A stretch of 64,000 nt of DNA, from positions 2,106,570 through 2,170,569 of the forward strand of contig BCJJ01000001.1 in the NCBI GenBank assembly GCA_039545355.1, given 5' to 3'. The notes under the pieces are model-generated. The model saw nothing but the letters and a program-made list of their open reading frames with translations, was not told the origin of the DNA and did no database searches. The DNA comes from Trichosporon coremiiforme (taxonomy: Eukaryota; Basidiomycota; Tremellomycetes; Trichosporonales; Trichosporonaceae). Position 1 is the first letter of the stretch. Each line of letters opens with the position of its first letter. A program made the position numbers and the translations under genes. Shown piece after piece: positions 40,590 to 49,780 of the stretch.

Positions 40590-42905
40590 TCAACGGCTCA
40601 TCAGACCAAGGAGACCGCCACCAACCGGAGGCCGGGGCACGGGCTGGTGCACGCTCGGACTCGGAGGGTTGGGGGGCCCAACGGCCGGCTGGGTCACCGC
40701 CTGCTGCGGGATGGGTTGGGGCATCTGCTGATGCAGCTGCGGCTGAGGAGGCTGCTGAGGCTGAGAAGGAGGTTGCTGTGGGTAGTTGGAATACCCGTAG
40801 CCAATCTGCTGCTGGGGCGGCACGTTCGGCGCTCCCGGAGACGGGTACGGCGCGTATCCCGGAGGAACCTGGGGTGCGCCTTGCGGCATCTGCGGCGCCT
40901 GGGGATACTGCTGCTGTTGGTTGTAGTTGTTGTAGTGCTGAGGAGGCTGAGGGGGCATCTGTTGAGCCTGGGGCTGCTGCATGTGCGGAGGGGCCTGGCG
41001 GCCACTGAACAGCGCACCGAGGAGGGCACGCTGGTGGTCGTTGGCTGCCTGGGGAGGAGGAGGCTGCTGGTAGGACTGAGGTGGAGGCTGCTGATAAGCC
41101 TGCTGAGACTGCTGAGAGGGAGGCTGCTGGTATGCTTGAGGCTGCGGCGGGGCGGGATACCTCTGCGAGTTGTGGAGGGCAGTCTGTCGTAGCTGGTTCT
41201 GAGGGTATCCTCCGCGCACGGGCGATCCGGGGGGCATGCCGCGCGGCGAGCCCGGCATTGGGAGACGCTGGTATCCTGGCGTGCCCGGAGGACCGTGCAG
41301 AGCCGACTCCTGTTGGCCGTACCATCCTCCTTCGGCCGGGGGAAGCGGTGGCATGGGCGACATCATGCTGGCGGCGCTGATGGCTCGGGGCGGGGGCGTA
41401 GCGGCAGTCTGCTCAACGCCGACACCGCCGAAGGATGCCTCGAGGAGCGCTCGCTGCCGCGCCATCTGCTCGTCTGGCTGCTGCTGTTGCTGCTGAGTCG
41501 GATGAGGCACTTGCTGCGGTCCTGCAGACAACATGTTGAGGAGGTTGCCCTGGTGGGATGCCGGGGGCGGGGTGGGGTCGTGCTGCGCCACCTTGGGCGG
41601 CGATGCGAGCATCGAGAGCAAGTTGGTCTGGTGCGTTGAGCGCGGCGGGGTCAGGGGCGCCGGCGCCTTCTGGTTCAGGACGGACAGGAATTTGGTTTGC
41701 TTCTCGGGAAGAGCGGGCTGGAGCTGGGGCGCGGGGGGCTGCGGCGGCGCCGAAACATGCCCGATGCCTGAGAGAAGCTGGGTCAGGGCATCGTCGTCGC
41801 TGCGCTGCTGCTGGGTCTGGGCCTGGTGAGTGCCATCCGAGACTTCCAACGAGCCGAACAGCCGGTCCAGCGTGCGTGCATTGTCACTTTCAAGGGCGAC
41901 CGCCGTCTCGTCCTTCTCGATGAACTTGGCGAAGAGGTGGTCGAGCGCCGTCGTCGGGTGCGCCTTCTGCGCCGGACCGTCGTCAAACGCGAACGGCTTC
42001 AGCTCGCGCCCGACGGGTCCCGACTTCTCCTTCCTGCGCGGCGGGTGCGGGTTGTAGCCATGCTTCGAGAGCCACTTTTTGAGGGGGCCGACGAAAGGCG
42101 TAACATTGTAGAAGCGCTTCTGGCCCTTGCCCCCGGTGCGTTTCGGACCCTTCTTATGCGTCCACGTCGGCAGGTCAGAGAAAGGAACCCATTCAATCGC
42201 TCCGATCTCCTTGCGCGTCTGCGTCTCGAACACGGTGCTCTCATCAATGCCGGGCACGATGAACATGGTGATCTCTTGCGCGTTCACCTGCGTCTTGATG
42301 AAGTCGTCCTCATTGATGAGGCCCGATAAATCAAAGCCAGTCTCCTCCTCCACCTTTACTGTCAGCTGTCTGGGAAACTTTATGCAGCTCACTTCTCGAA
42401 TGGCGCAGGACACGTCTGATTCTTCGCTGTTGATCTTGCCTCGAGGGAAGCACCAGCCGGCGTTACTCTTCCACCCGCGCACCATGAGGACCTTGTCGGC
42501 CGTGTCGTTGATGAGGATACCGCCGCAACACGGCACCATCTTCTTGTACGCGCAGTATTCCTCCCACACGGCATCATAGTCGATCTCGGTGTCGGCGTAC
42601 AGTGGCGAACTCGCGATGATCAGGTGCGTGAACTGGCGCTGTCCGAGCGAGGGCAGCAGCGGGTTCAGCGGTCGGAGGTAGTCCTCGTAGAACCAGTGCG
42701 CCTGCTCCGCCTGCCAGTACACTCTGACGAGTGACATTTCTTCCTCAGGGAGGTTGACGAGGAACCGTGCGTTGAGGTCTTCCAAAACCTCTTCGAACGT
42801 CATGTCGCGGAAGATGTTATCCTCACCGCCGTCCTCATCTTCTAACGGCGGCTGTGACGGTGAGGCGGTGATGGGCGGCGTTGGCCCCGGTGCGTAGTGC
42901 GACAT
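40590..42905 (-). CDS. DCP2: mRNA-decapping enzyme Dcp2
   Basis: Exons 42905-42393 and 42353-40590 give 758 residues. The N-terminal regulatory domain (FEEVLEDLNARFLVNLPEEE, QAHWFYEDYLRP) is followed by the Nudix fold: CGGILIND, VRGWKSNAGWCFPRGKIN and, at about 156-178, the Nudix box GKINSEESDVSCAIREVEEE followed by TGF. Box B follows (WVPFSDLPTW, KRFYNVTPFVGPLKKWL). The long tail is Gln/Pro-rich and carries several short helical leucine-rich motifs (FLSVLNQK, NLLSMLASP, NLLNMLSAG, ALLGALFSG) like those that recruit Edc3 and other partners in yeasts. Dcp2 removes the mRNA 5' cap, making substrates for Xrn1. The 39-nt intron lies inside the Nudix box and has no stop codon; removing it restores REVEEETGF. 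The start at 42905 is preferred to an upstream in-frame ATG because it begins the conserved MSHYAPGP-type N-terminus. Confidence 0.95.
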   Translation of the reverse strand: MSHYAPGPTPPITASPSQPPLEDEDGGEDNIFRDMTFEEVLEDLNARFLVNLPEEEMSLVRVYWQAEQAHWFYEDYLRPLNPLLPSLGQRQFTHLIIASSPLYADTEIDYDAVWEEYCAYKKMVPCCGGILINDTADKVLMVRGWKSNAGWCFPRGKINSEESDVSCAIREVSCIKFPRQLTVKVEEETGFDLSGLINEDDFIKTQVNAQEITMFIVPGIDESTVFETQTRKEIGAIEWVPFSDLPTWTHKKGPKRTGGKGQKRFYNVTPFVGPLKKWLSKHGYNPHPPRRKEKSGPVGRELKPFAFDDGPAQKAHPTTALDHLFAKFIEKDETAVALESDNARTLDRLFGSLEVSDGTHQAQTQQQRSDDDALTQLLSGIGHVSAPPQPPAPQLQPALPEKQTKFLSVLNQKAPAPLTPPRSTHQTNLLSMLASPPKVAQHDPTPPPASHQGNLLNMLSAGPQQVPHPTQQQQQQPDEQMARQRALLEASFGGVGVEQTAATPPPRAISAASMMSPMPPLPPAEGGWYGQQESALHGPPGTPGYQRLPMPGSPRGMPPGSPVRGGYPQNQLRQTALHNSQRYPAPPQPQAYQQPPSQQSQQAYQQPPPQSYQQPPPPQAANDHQRALLGALFSGRQAPPHMQQPQAQQMPPQPPQHYNNYNQQQQYPQAPQMPQGAPQVPPGYAPYPSPGAPNVPPQQQIGYGYSNYPQQPPSQPQQPPQPQLHQQMPQPIPQQAVTQPAVGPPNPPSPSVHQPVPRPPVGGGLLGLMSR
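42354..42392 (-). other. Stop-free 39-nt intron within the DCP2 Nudix motif
   Basis: It begins GTGAGC, has a CTGAC branch site and ends AAG. Its length is a multiple of three and it has no in-frame stop, so retention would insert 13 residues inside the catalytic helix instead of truncating the protein. Confidence 0.8.
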
Positions 42906-43369
42906 TGCGTCGACGGGGAGTGAGAGTGATTGGGGGTTAAGGATAAGGGTGTGTTGACGAAAGTCAAAGATAAAGGCGGCAGTCGAGAGGGGTCGGGCCA
43001 CGCGCGCGCTTGAGGATTATGCTGTGTATAGCGTGTGTCTCTATAGTCGTAGCGGGATTCTAGGGGACTAGAGGGTGCGAGACAATTGCTGGATTGGAAT
43101 GTAGACAAGGAGGATGACACGACAAGAACGGCGCGACGGCGGCGACGAGTGATCGAGCGAGCGGCCGGTGGTACGGTGAGAGCGCGAGTCAAATAGCCGT
43201 ATCTGGGCGGCGTCAGGCACGGCAATTCACGTGCGTCCCGCGTGGCGCTTGACGCGTCACGGATCATGCCAGAAGTCAGACGACCGTCGAGCAGCATGCA
43301 GCCAGGACAAAATGAAGGTGAATGCATATGCGAATGATCGAATGGAGTTGATGCTATGGGTTGTCAAGA
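42906..43369. other. Intergenic region, DCP2 promoter
   Basis: Contains the DCP2 5' flank and the 3' flank of the next minus-strand gene. No other feature seen. Confidence 0.55.
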
Positions 43370-45001
43370 TTACAAGAGGGAGGCGAGACCAGCCGCGAGC
43401 GCGGTCAGCGTGAGACCGACGCTGGCCTGGAGGCCCATGGCGCTCGAGTCCTTGGTACCGGCGGCAGCGGCCTGGGAAGCAGACGCAGACGCGGCAGCCG
43501 AGGCGCTGGTCTGGCTGGAGATTTCAGAGGCAGACGAGGCGTCAGCCTTGCTGTCGTTCTCAGCCTTCTGCTTGGCCTCGTCGGCGACCTTGTACTCGTA
43601 GTTGAGCTTCTGCCACATGGCATCCGAGTCGACGTTGTACTTGGTGACGGCGTTCTGGATGTAGTAGATCTCGCCCTTGTTGTTGATTTGGACGACGTCG
43701 CTGACACTGGCAGCGTACGCGGCGTCGACTTCCTTGAGCTGAGGGGGCGGGAGCAGCTGAGTAGAGTTGATCAGGGCCCCGCCCATCGGCGCACCAGTCG
43801 TGTTATGATAGTCGCCGGGGTTGGTCCAGTGCGTCACGACGTACGTCTGGCTGAAGTCGTCTGGGACGTACAGCATCTGGAAGGGAGCCTGGTCGTCCGG
43901 AGACATGAAGTTGGTTGCCTGTCCTGCACGGTTCGGGAAGCTGACACCGTTGTTCTGCGTCGGGTACAGCTGCGTCTGGTTCTGGAAGTAGGCATAGTGA
44001 ATGACGAAGACCTCGGCGGTCGCGTCGGGCGTGTCCGGCACACCGAAGTAGTCTGATGTCAGCTACGGCGCTTTTCGAAGCAATGGGTACCCACTGATGT
44101 GATTAGCGGCCTGGGCGGCGGTGACCTTGTAGCCCTCCTTGAACCACTTGGGGGTGCGGACGTTCTCCCAGGGAACGGAGCCGCCGGCAACGTTCTTGAT
44201 CGAGCTCATGTCAGCCTGCCAGAGCTGGCCCTGGGGCGTGAGGGTGAAGATGACATTCGTGTCGTGATCGAGGATCGCCGACGAGCGCGAGTTGCCGATC
44301 GACTCCGGCGGGCTGCTCGACTCCTGCTTGCTCCACGCATCGCCGGCAAAGTCATAGATGTAGATGGCCTGTCACGTCAGCTGGTGCCCGAGGAACGCTA
44401 GGGGAGCGCCGATTCCTCGTTCCGCCCAATGAGGCTCATGGCCCGTGCATGGTGCAGTCAGTAGACCTGGCATTGCGCAGGTCGGTCATAGCACACCCAA
44501 GGTGTACCCGACGTGCCAGCAATAGGTCGCGGTGGAGCGGAAGCCGTCCGCAGCAAGGAGGTTAAACGCCACTCACGCTCTGGTCGCTCTCGTCTGCTCC
44601 GAGGACGTAGAGAGCGTTCGCATTCTGGGACTGCAAGCATTGCATGTTCTTGCCGGTGAACGGCGGGCGACCGGTAGCCTGCAGCGTGCGGGGGCTTGGC
44701 GCTGTGCGGAGTCAGTGGATAGAACTCCTGGATCCTGAAATGTCCGCCCCTTCCAAGGGGTAAACGCTATTGAACTTTGAGTGGCACCGGGGTCTGGCCA
44801 AGTAAGGCTAAGCCAGCCTAGCCCCATCTCGCAACAACAACAGCATACGAGCAACTCACAGCCCCAAGTGTCGACGGTGCCGAAGGAAACGTCCTGCTCG
44901 CCTCCGAAGGCGTACAGATTCTTGTCCGAGTCGAACTGGACACAAGTCGCGGCGGACGCAAGCGCGGGAAGGAGGGTGACGAGGGCGGAGAGGGCGAGCA
45001 T
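43370..45001 (-). CDS. Secreted, probably GPI-anchored protein with beta-propeller-like repeats
   Basis: Exons 45001-44860, 44701-44577, 44368-44095 and 44052-43370 give 407 residues. The N-terminus is a clear signal peptide (MLALSALVTLLPALASAA). Recurring strand-like motifs, NLYAFGGEQDVSFGTVDTWG, ALYVLGADESDQS, AIYIYDFAGDAWSK and NVIFTLTPQGQLWQAD, resemble kelch/propeller blades. The C-terminus is Ser/Ala-rich with a short hydrophobic end (LQASVGLTLTALAAGLASLL) after small residues, the pattern of a GPI-attachment signal. Several N-glycosylation sequons are visible (NQT, NTT, NST). It is probably a cell-surface or wall protein. I do not recognise a named family; similar architecture is common in basidiomycete yeasts. 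Confidence 0.8.
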
Positions 45002-46006
45002 TTTTGTGGAGGGACGGGGTGGAGGGGTCGGCTGGCGGGAAAGAGGGAAGGGGGGTTGTCGGCGAGAAATTGAAACAGAAGACGAGGTAGAAGGGTTAAG
45101 GAGTGTGCTAGATGTGTGTGGAGCGTGTGTGTGAAGAAGAGCGGTCGTGTGGAGTGAAGAGAAATGAGAAGATGCAGGAGAGATGTGCGATGCCGAGGAG
45201 GCCAAGGCTCACTCTTCATTCACATCGCGGCAACCTACTGAAGGCTAGGCTAGGTAAGGCTGGGCCTTACGAAACGTCGACCTGAACAGGACAAAAAGAC
45301 CTGGTCAGTGTGCGTGGGCAAAGATGCACAGCAGAGGCTAGGAGGGCTAGGAGCTGTGAGGTTGAGCCAGGTTCAACGCCAGGGACAGCAACGTCACCGC
45401 TGGGCCAAGTGTTCCTGATGGGCCGGTTGATGACCACCCGGTGGAGGTCGGATTCCAGCAGGTGGACCAAGTCAAACGGGTGCTGCGGCGTCAACGGGCG
45501 TCCACGGGCGACGACAGGCCAGTCTAGGCGTTTCCGAGCCAATTGTTATCGCACCGTATCAAGGGCAGCTAGCACCCACCACTCCCTGGCCCCCAGAACG
45601 CCAAGCTCCGCCAACCGCCGCCATACGCTGACAATTCCCCTGTGCAATCGCGGAGACGGCGTAGAGCAGTGCATGCCAGCGCGTACAGCGGTGCAACCAG
45701 TCAGCCAGTCAACCAGTCAACCAGTCAACCAGTCAGAAACTGCGAGAGAGAGCGTCACGTTTAGGCTCGCCGTCAGCAACCTTCTGCCCGTTTGAGGCCA
45801 GTCCCTGCGCCCTGAACATGACCAGCCCGTGCCTGGATGACCAGTTTTCGGTACTGGTGCGGGACTCCACATACCCGCGTGGGAGCCACGCGTTTAGTGC
45901 CGAACTCGCCGCGCATGTGGCAAGCTATGGCGTCAGCGAACCTGCTATCTTGTTGTGCACAACTGTTTCGAGCTATTTGGTTCGCAAGCACTCAGCAGCA
46001 CACACC
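45002..46006. other. Divergent promoter region with minisatellite
   Basis: Between the GPI-protein gene (-) and NTF2 (+). Holds an 8-bp minisatellite at 45694-45735 and CTAGGCTAGG/AAGGCT words near 45240 that recur near 44805. No gene recognised. Confidence 0.55.
45694..45735. repeat. Minisatellite, 8-bp unit CAACCAGT
   Basis: Five consecutive units, the second reading CAGCCAGT, about 275 bases upstream of NTF2. Simple tandem repeat. Confidence 0.8.
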
Positions 46007-47272
46007 ATGGCCGACATCAACGAGATCGCCAAGCAGGTAGGCTGAACGGGAGATGTTTGAGCTGACAACAGTTCACGGGTGCGTGCGCCGCGATATCTAG
46101 CTATTGAGGCCGGCGACCGAGCTAATATCCAGACTACTACTACAGCACGTTCGACCAGGACAGGTCGCAGCTTGCGCCGCTCTACGTGAGCTACCAACTT
46201 GCTGCCCCAAGCTGACAGACAGCGCGACCACTCCATGCTCACGTGGGAGCAGCAGCAGATCCAGGGTGCCAGCTCGATCGTGCAGAAGCTTGCTGTGAGT
46301 GCAGTGCGGGGCGCAGTGTAGCGTCAAGCTTGGAGCTCGCGCCGGAACGGGGGCAAACACTCTCCACGGCGACGAGCTGGATAGTGTGGAGAGCATTCTG
46401 GGTGGCAACGCAACAAACAGGAGGGCCTACGGTGCGAAGACAGCGCTGCCTGCTCTCAATCGCGCCGCCCGGCTCCCGTGCCCACTGCCTCGACCTCCAC
46501 CGGAGCTATGGCCGTCTGGTCTCGGCCTCGTACGCAGCGACGCACGCGCACGAGTAACTCCGTGACGCGAAGTGGCAAGCTGGCTTCGGTCTAGCCTAGG
46601 CGCTCACTGAGGCTGGGCAATACGCAAACGGCGGCCGTCAAGCGGCCGCGGTGGCTGGCTGGCTCGTCGTCTCCTTTTGAACGAGAGCTCCTTGTTACGC
46701 TGCTCCCCGCAGCTGTTTATCACAGACGCATAACTGACTCCCAGGAACTTCCCTTCACGAAGGTCGCCCACCGTGTCGTCACCCGTGACGCGCAGCCGGC
46801 GTCCGCGACCGTCGCCTCCATCCTTGTCCTCGTTACGGGCCAGCTCATCGTCGACGACGGACAGAACGTTCTCCAGTTCTCACAAATGTTCCACGTGAGT
46901 AAGCCGACTCGGAAGAGGTCACGCCACATAAATGCGGGGAGCAATGGACAAGCAACAGGCCTCAGCGCCAGCCATAGGCTGGGCTGTCTCTTCATGCTCC
47001 AGCCGCAGTGTTCATACACGCGGGAGAGCCGGCTCACGGGAAAGCCGCTGCGCAAAGGCACGGCAGATGTTTGGTGGCGGAGCAGGCTTTGTCGTCCGAC
47101 GGCCACAGCCCTCGCCTGACGTCTGCGGTCTACCGTCCACCGCAGTGGGGTCCTGGTCCTCTCTTCCCAGCAGACCCTGTCATATTGAACAGCTCGCTAA
47201 CAGCCCCAGCTTGTCCCCGACGGAGGCTCGTACTTTGTCCAGAACGACGTCTTCCGCCTCGTGTACGGCTAG
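46007..47272 (+). CDS. NTF2: Nuclear transport factor 2
   Basis: Six exons: 46007-46036, 46072-46078, 46133-46185, 46223-46294, 46745-46894 and 47210-47272, giving 124 residues, the usual NTF2 length. The spliced product matches the family throughout: MADINEIAKQFTDYYYSTFD, LAPLYRDHSMLTWEQQQIQG, LPFTKVAHRVVTRDAQP, ILVLVTGQLIVDDGQN, FSQMFHLVPDGGSYFVQND and the FRLVYG end. NTF2 carries RanGDP back into the nucleus through FG-nucleoporins. Exon 2 is only 7 nt (TTCACGG) and is needed to encode FTD. The first intron is 35 nt, while introns 4 and 5 are 450 and 315 nt. The last intron may hold other signals, but I saw no RNA gene in it. Confidence 0.95.
46072..46078 (+). other. 7-nt micro-exon of NTF2
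   Basis: TTCACGG lies between CTGACAACAG and GTGCGT. Joined to its neighbours it encodes the conserved Phe-Thr-Asp at the start of the NTF2 fold; skipping it would lose the frame. Confidence 0.8.
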
Positions 47273-48173
47273 ACCATCTTACGAGTTGATGCATTATATT
47301 ACGACAGCTCGAACGCGAGCGCAAGCGAGCGGCAAGCTCTGCTCGAGAAGCCGGACGATACTGATTTGACAGCAAATCACGGCGAGGACACCGCGGGAAT
47401 CACTGATTCTAGGAGAGGCTGCCTCCGACCTCGATACCTGGAATCGGATCCGTATCCCGGCGAGGACTCCAAGTGACTCTGGCGCGACACCAGCGTCCTG
47501 GCCAAGGGACCGTGGGAGAGCTTGGATCTGGCCCGGCCTTCCTCTGACTCTCACTCCCTGTTGGGGGCGAGGAGGCGAGAACCATACGTCCACTTGAGTC
47601 ACTTGAGGCTTGACCCTTTGTGCCTCAGAGATATCGTGCCAAATGCGTCTTCGAATGATGACGACGGTGAATACCGTGGGATGCAGACATTGAGACTAGA
47701 AAGGACGTCCTCTGGCCTGGACACGCGATTGGGAGCGACGGGGCGAGAATTGATGTGCCACAGTCGCCTGAGGCATACAAGATGCATGAGGAAGTGGAGT
47801 CCCCTAGGGTCTGGGTCGACAATGACAAGACCGTGGGAGAAAGTGAAAGTAGGAGGGACGTCCTCCAGCTCTCACTCTCGGCAAGATGCAAGAGAACGTC
47901 GTGTCGACCCGACTGCCACATGAAATGTAGTGTGGATAACGGCCACAAACCAGTACGCAGGCAGTCCTGGTAGGCTGTGCATGGCAGCGAGGGACGCCAT
48001 GCTCGTGTGTCCAGGCTGCGATCGCCCAAGTCAAAGCCAAGATGATGAACATAGTTTACAGATTCTATTAGTATATAAGATGTACCGGATCCCAAGGACC
48101 GGTCATCGGTCTCTCTACTGTCGAGACGAGACCAAATGCGGAACACAACGCGAACGCCTACTGGCGTCCATGT
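47273..48173. other. Intergenic region between convergent genes
   Basis: Lies between the 3' ends of NTF2 and FAP7. GAGCG-rich words follow the NTF2 stop (47310-47350). AAGGACGTCCTC and GGGACGTCCTCC-type words recur near 47700 and 47857. No gene recognised. Confidence 0.55.
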
Positions 48174-49148
48174 TTAGTGCACGCCCTCCTCCCGATCCTT
48201 AGTCCACTGCTGGATCCACGCCTCGATGCGGGCAACGTTGTCCTCGACCTCGTTGTCGCCCCCGGATCCGTCCGATTTCAGCTCGACGACAATGTTCTCG
48301 TCGTAGGACTCGCGCGTCTCGGTCAGACACGTCATCATGATCTCGGCCGTGATGTTCTCCTCGATCTTGTTGTCCGCGTAGTTTCTGGGAGTTAGCTTCG
48401 ATAACAATCTTGAAACTGGGGGAGGGGGGAGTGGTGGTTGCGTGGAGCAGATATCGGCGGTGAGAGTGCGGGGGAAGGACCGCTGCAAGCCTCCCAAGAT
48501 CTGGCTCTGAGCACGATTACTCCGACCGACACGAAGGCCCTCGCATCGAGCGTTCTTCCTCGCGGTTCACAGCTCTGCTCCATCCCCCGCCTCGCATGAT
48601 AACGCTCTCGCTCCGCCCGATCTAGAACTCACCTCGCCTTCAACCGCTCGTACAGCACTGTGTTGTCACACGTCAGGACAACAGCGAGGTCAACCCATCG
48701 CTCCGGGAACAGGGACGGGTCGTGGTGGTCGAGAATGAAGCCTGCCGTCAGCATATGCGAGCGAAGCGAGCATGCAGCTTGAGGAATGACAGTGAGGTTT
48801 GATCAGCTCGACCGCCCCCTTCTATGCCGGCACGTTCCAAACCGTGTCTATCCTCACCCGCCTTCGGCGTCCTCGGTAGTATAACTCACCAGTCTCCGCC
48901 GCCCCGTCCTCGGGATTCACGACCTCCTCGAGATAATCCAGCAACCGGTCCTCATCGACAATGTAGCTCTTCCACTCCTCGTCAAAGCCGTTGTGGAACC
49001 CGTGCTGCTTCACAATGTCGCCAATGTTCAGGTGCGTCATCTTGACGTCGCTGTCGGCGGCGAGGACCTGCGAGTGCAGCGTCTTGCCGCAGCCGGGCGT
49101 GCCGGAGATGAGCACGACGGGGAACTTGCGCGGGTGGTGCGTCGTCAT
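48174..49148 (-). CDS. FAP7: Adenylate kinase isoenzyme 6 / Fap7, small-subunit ribosome assembly ATPase
   Basis: Exons 49148-48890, 48741-48633 and 48384-48174 give 192 residues. Walker A is GTPGCGKT (residues 16-23). The family blocks follow: LNIGDIVKQHGFHNGFDEEW, DEDRLLDYLEE, FILDHHDPSLFPERWVDL, VVLTCDNTVLYERLKAR, NYADNKIEENITAEIM and the C-terminal helix WIQQWTKD. The HHDPSLFPERW motif separates Fap7/hCINAP from ordinary adenylate kinases. The protein binds Rps14 and drives late 18S rRNA maturation and 40S release, with adenylate kinase/ATPase activity. Both introns (148 and 248 nt) are long for this window, and the first contains GCTCGCTTCGCTCGC. Confidence 0.94.
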
Positions 49149-49780
49149 TGTTTGGGTGTTTTGGGGTTGGTGTTACGGGTATGTTGGGGGAGGGAGGACC
49201 AGGTGCGATCGGACAGCTCTTGTTGACATGACGCTCGCGGCGATCAACTTTTATCAGTGGCGACGACGGGGGCATTATTTCCGTCAGGCACGGACATCCC
49301 TCTGGGTGCGTCTTGCTTGCGGAAGGTGATGGCTTTGGGCATGCATGCTGTGACCGGGTGATACATGCACCTCCGCTACCATGCTGCATGCAGGTACTTG
49401 CTATAACAACAGAGCAGCACAGAGTTGCGCGTCAAGCTGTGTGAGATGAAAGCGTCAGCTTGCGAGTCAACACCTGCCACCTTGCTGTCCATGCGGCTCG
49501 TCCTCGTCACGGGGTACAAACAAGGTTCATCCATCGTCCAGGATATGATATAACTAGTCTAACAACTGTCGCTCGAGATCGCCTACTCTCATCCTTGAAA
49601 ACCCAGAAAAATCGACACGATTCGGCTCCCCTCTCTCGCTCCCTCCTCTCTCCCCTCGACATATGACACCATCCTCGACATGACACTAATCCCCGACATG
49701 ACGCCAATCCTCGACATGGCATCGCCCTCCCTCGCAGCTCGCCTCGCAGCTCGCTCCGCACGCTCCTCCGTCGAGCGCGT
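49149..49780. other. Intergenic region, no gene seen
   Basis: FAP7 promoter and 3' flank of the glycosyltransferase gene. Repeated CTCGACATGRC words occur near 49655-49725. No gene recognised. Confidence 0.55.

Noticed and set aside
44573..45205. 210-codon minus-strand frame covering the start of the GPI-protein gene
   Set aside because: It reads through introns with good donor and acceptor sites; splicing restores a better signal peptide and repeat pattern.
45310..45440. tRNA-like GGTTCAACGCC sequence
   Set aside because: No D arm, anticodon stem or acceptor stem could be paired around it.
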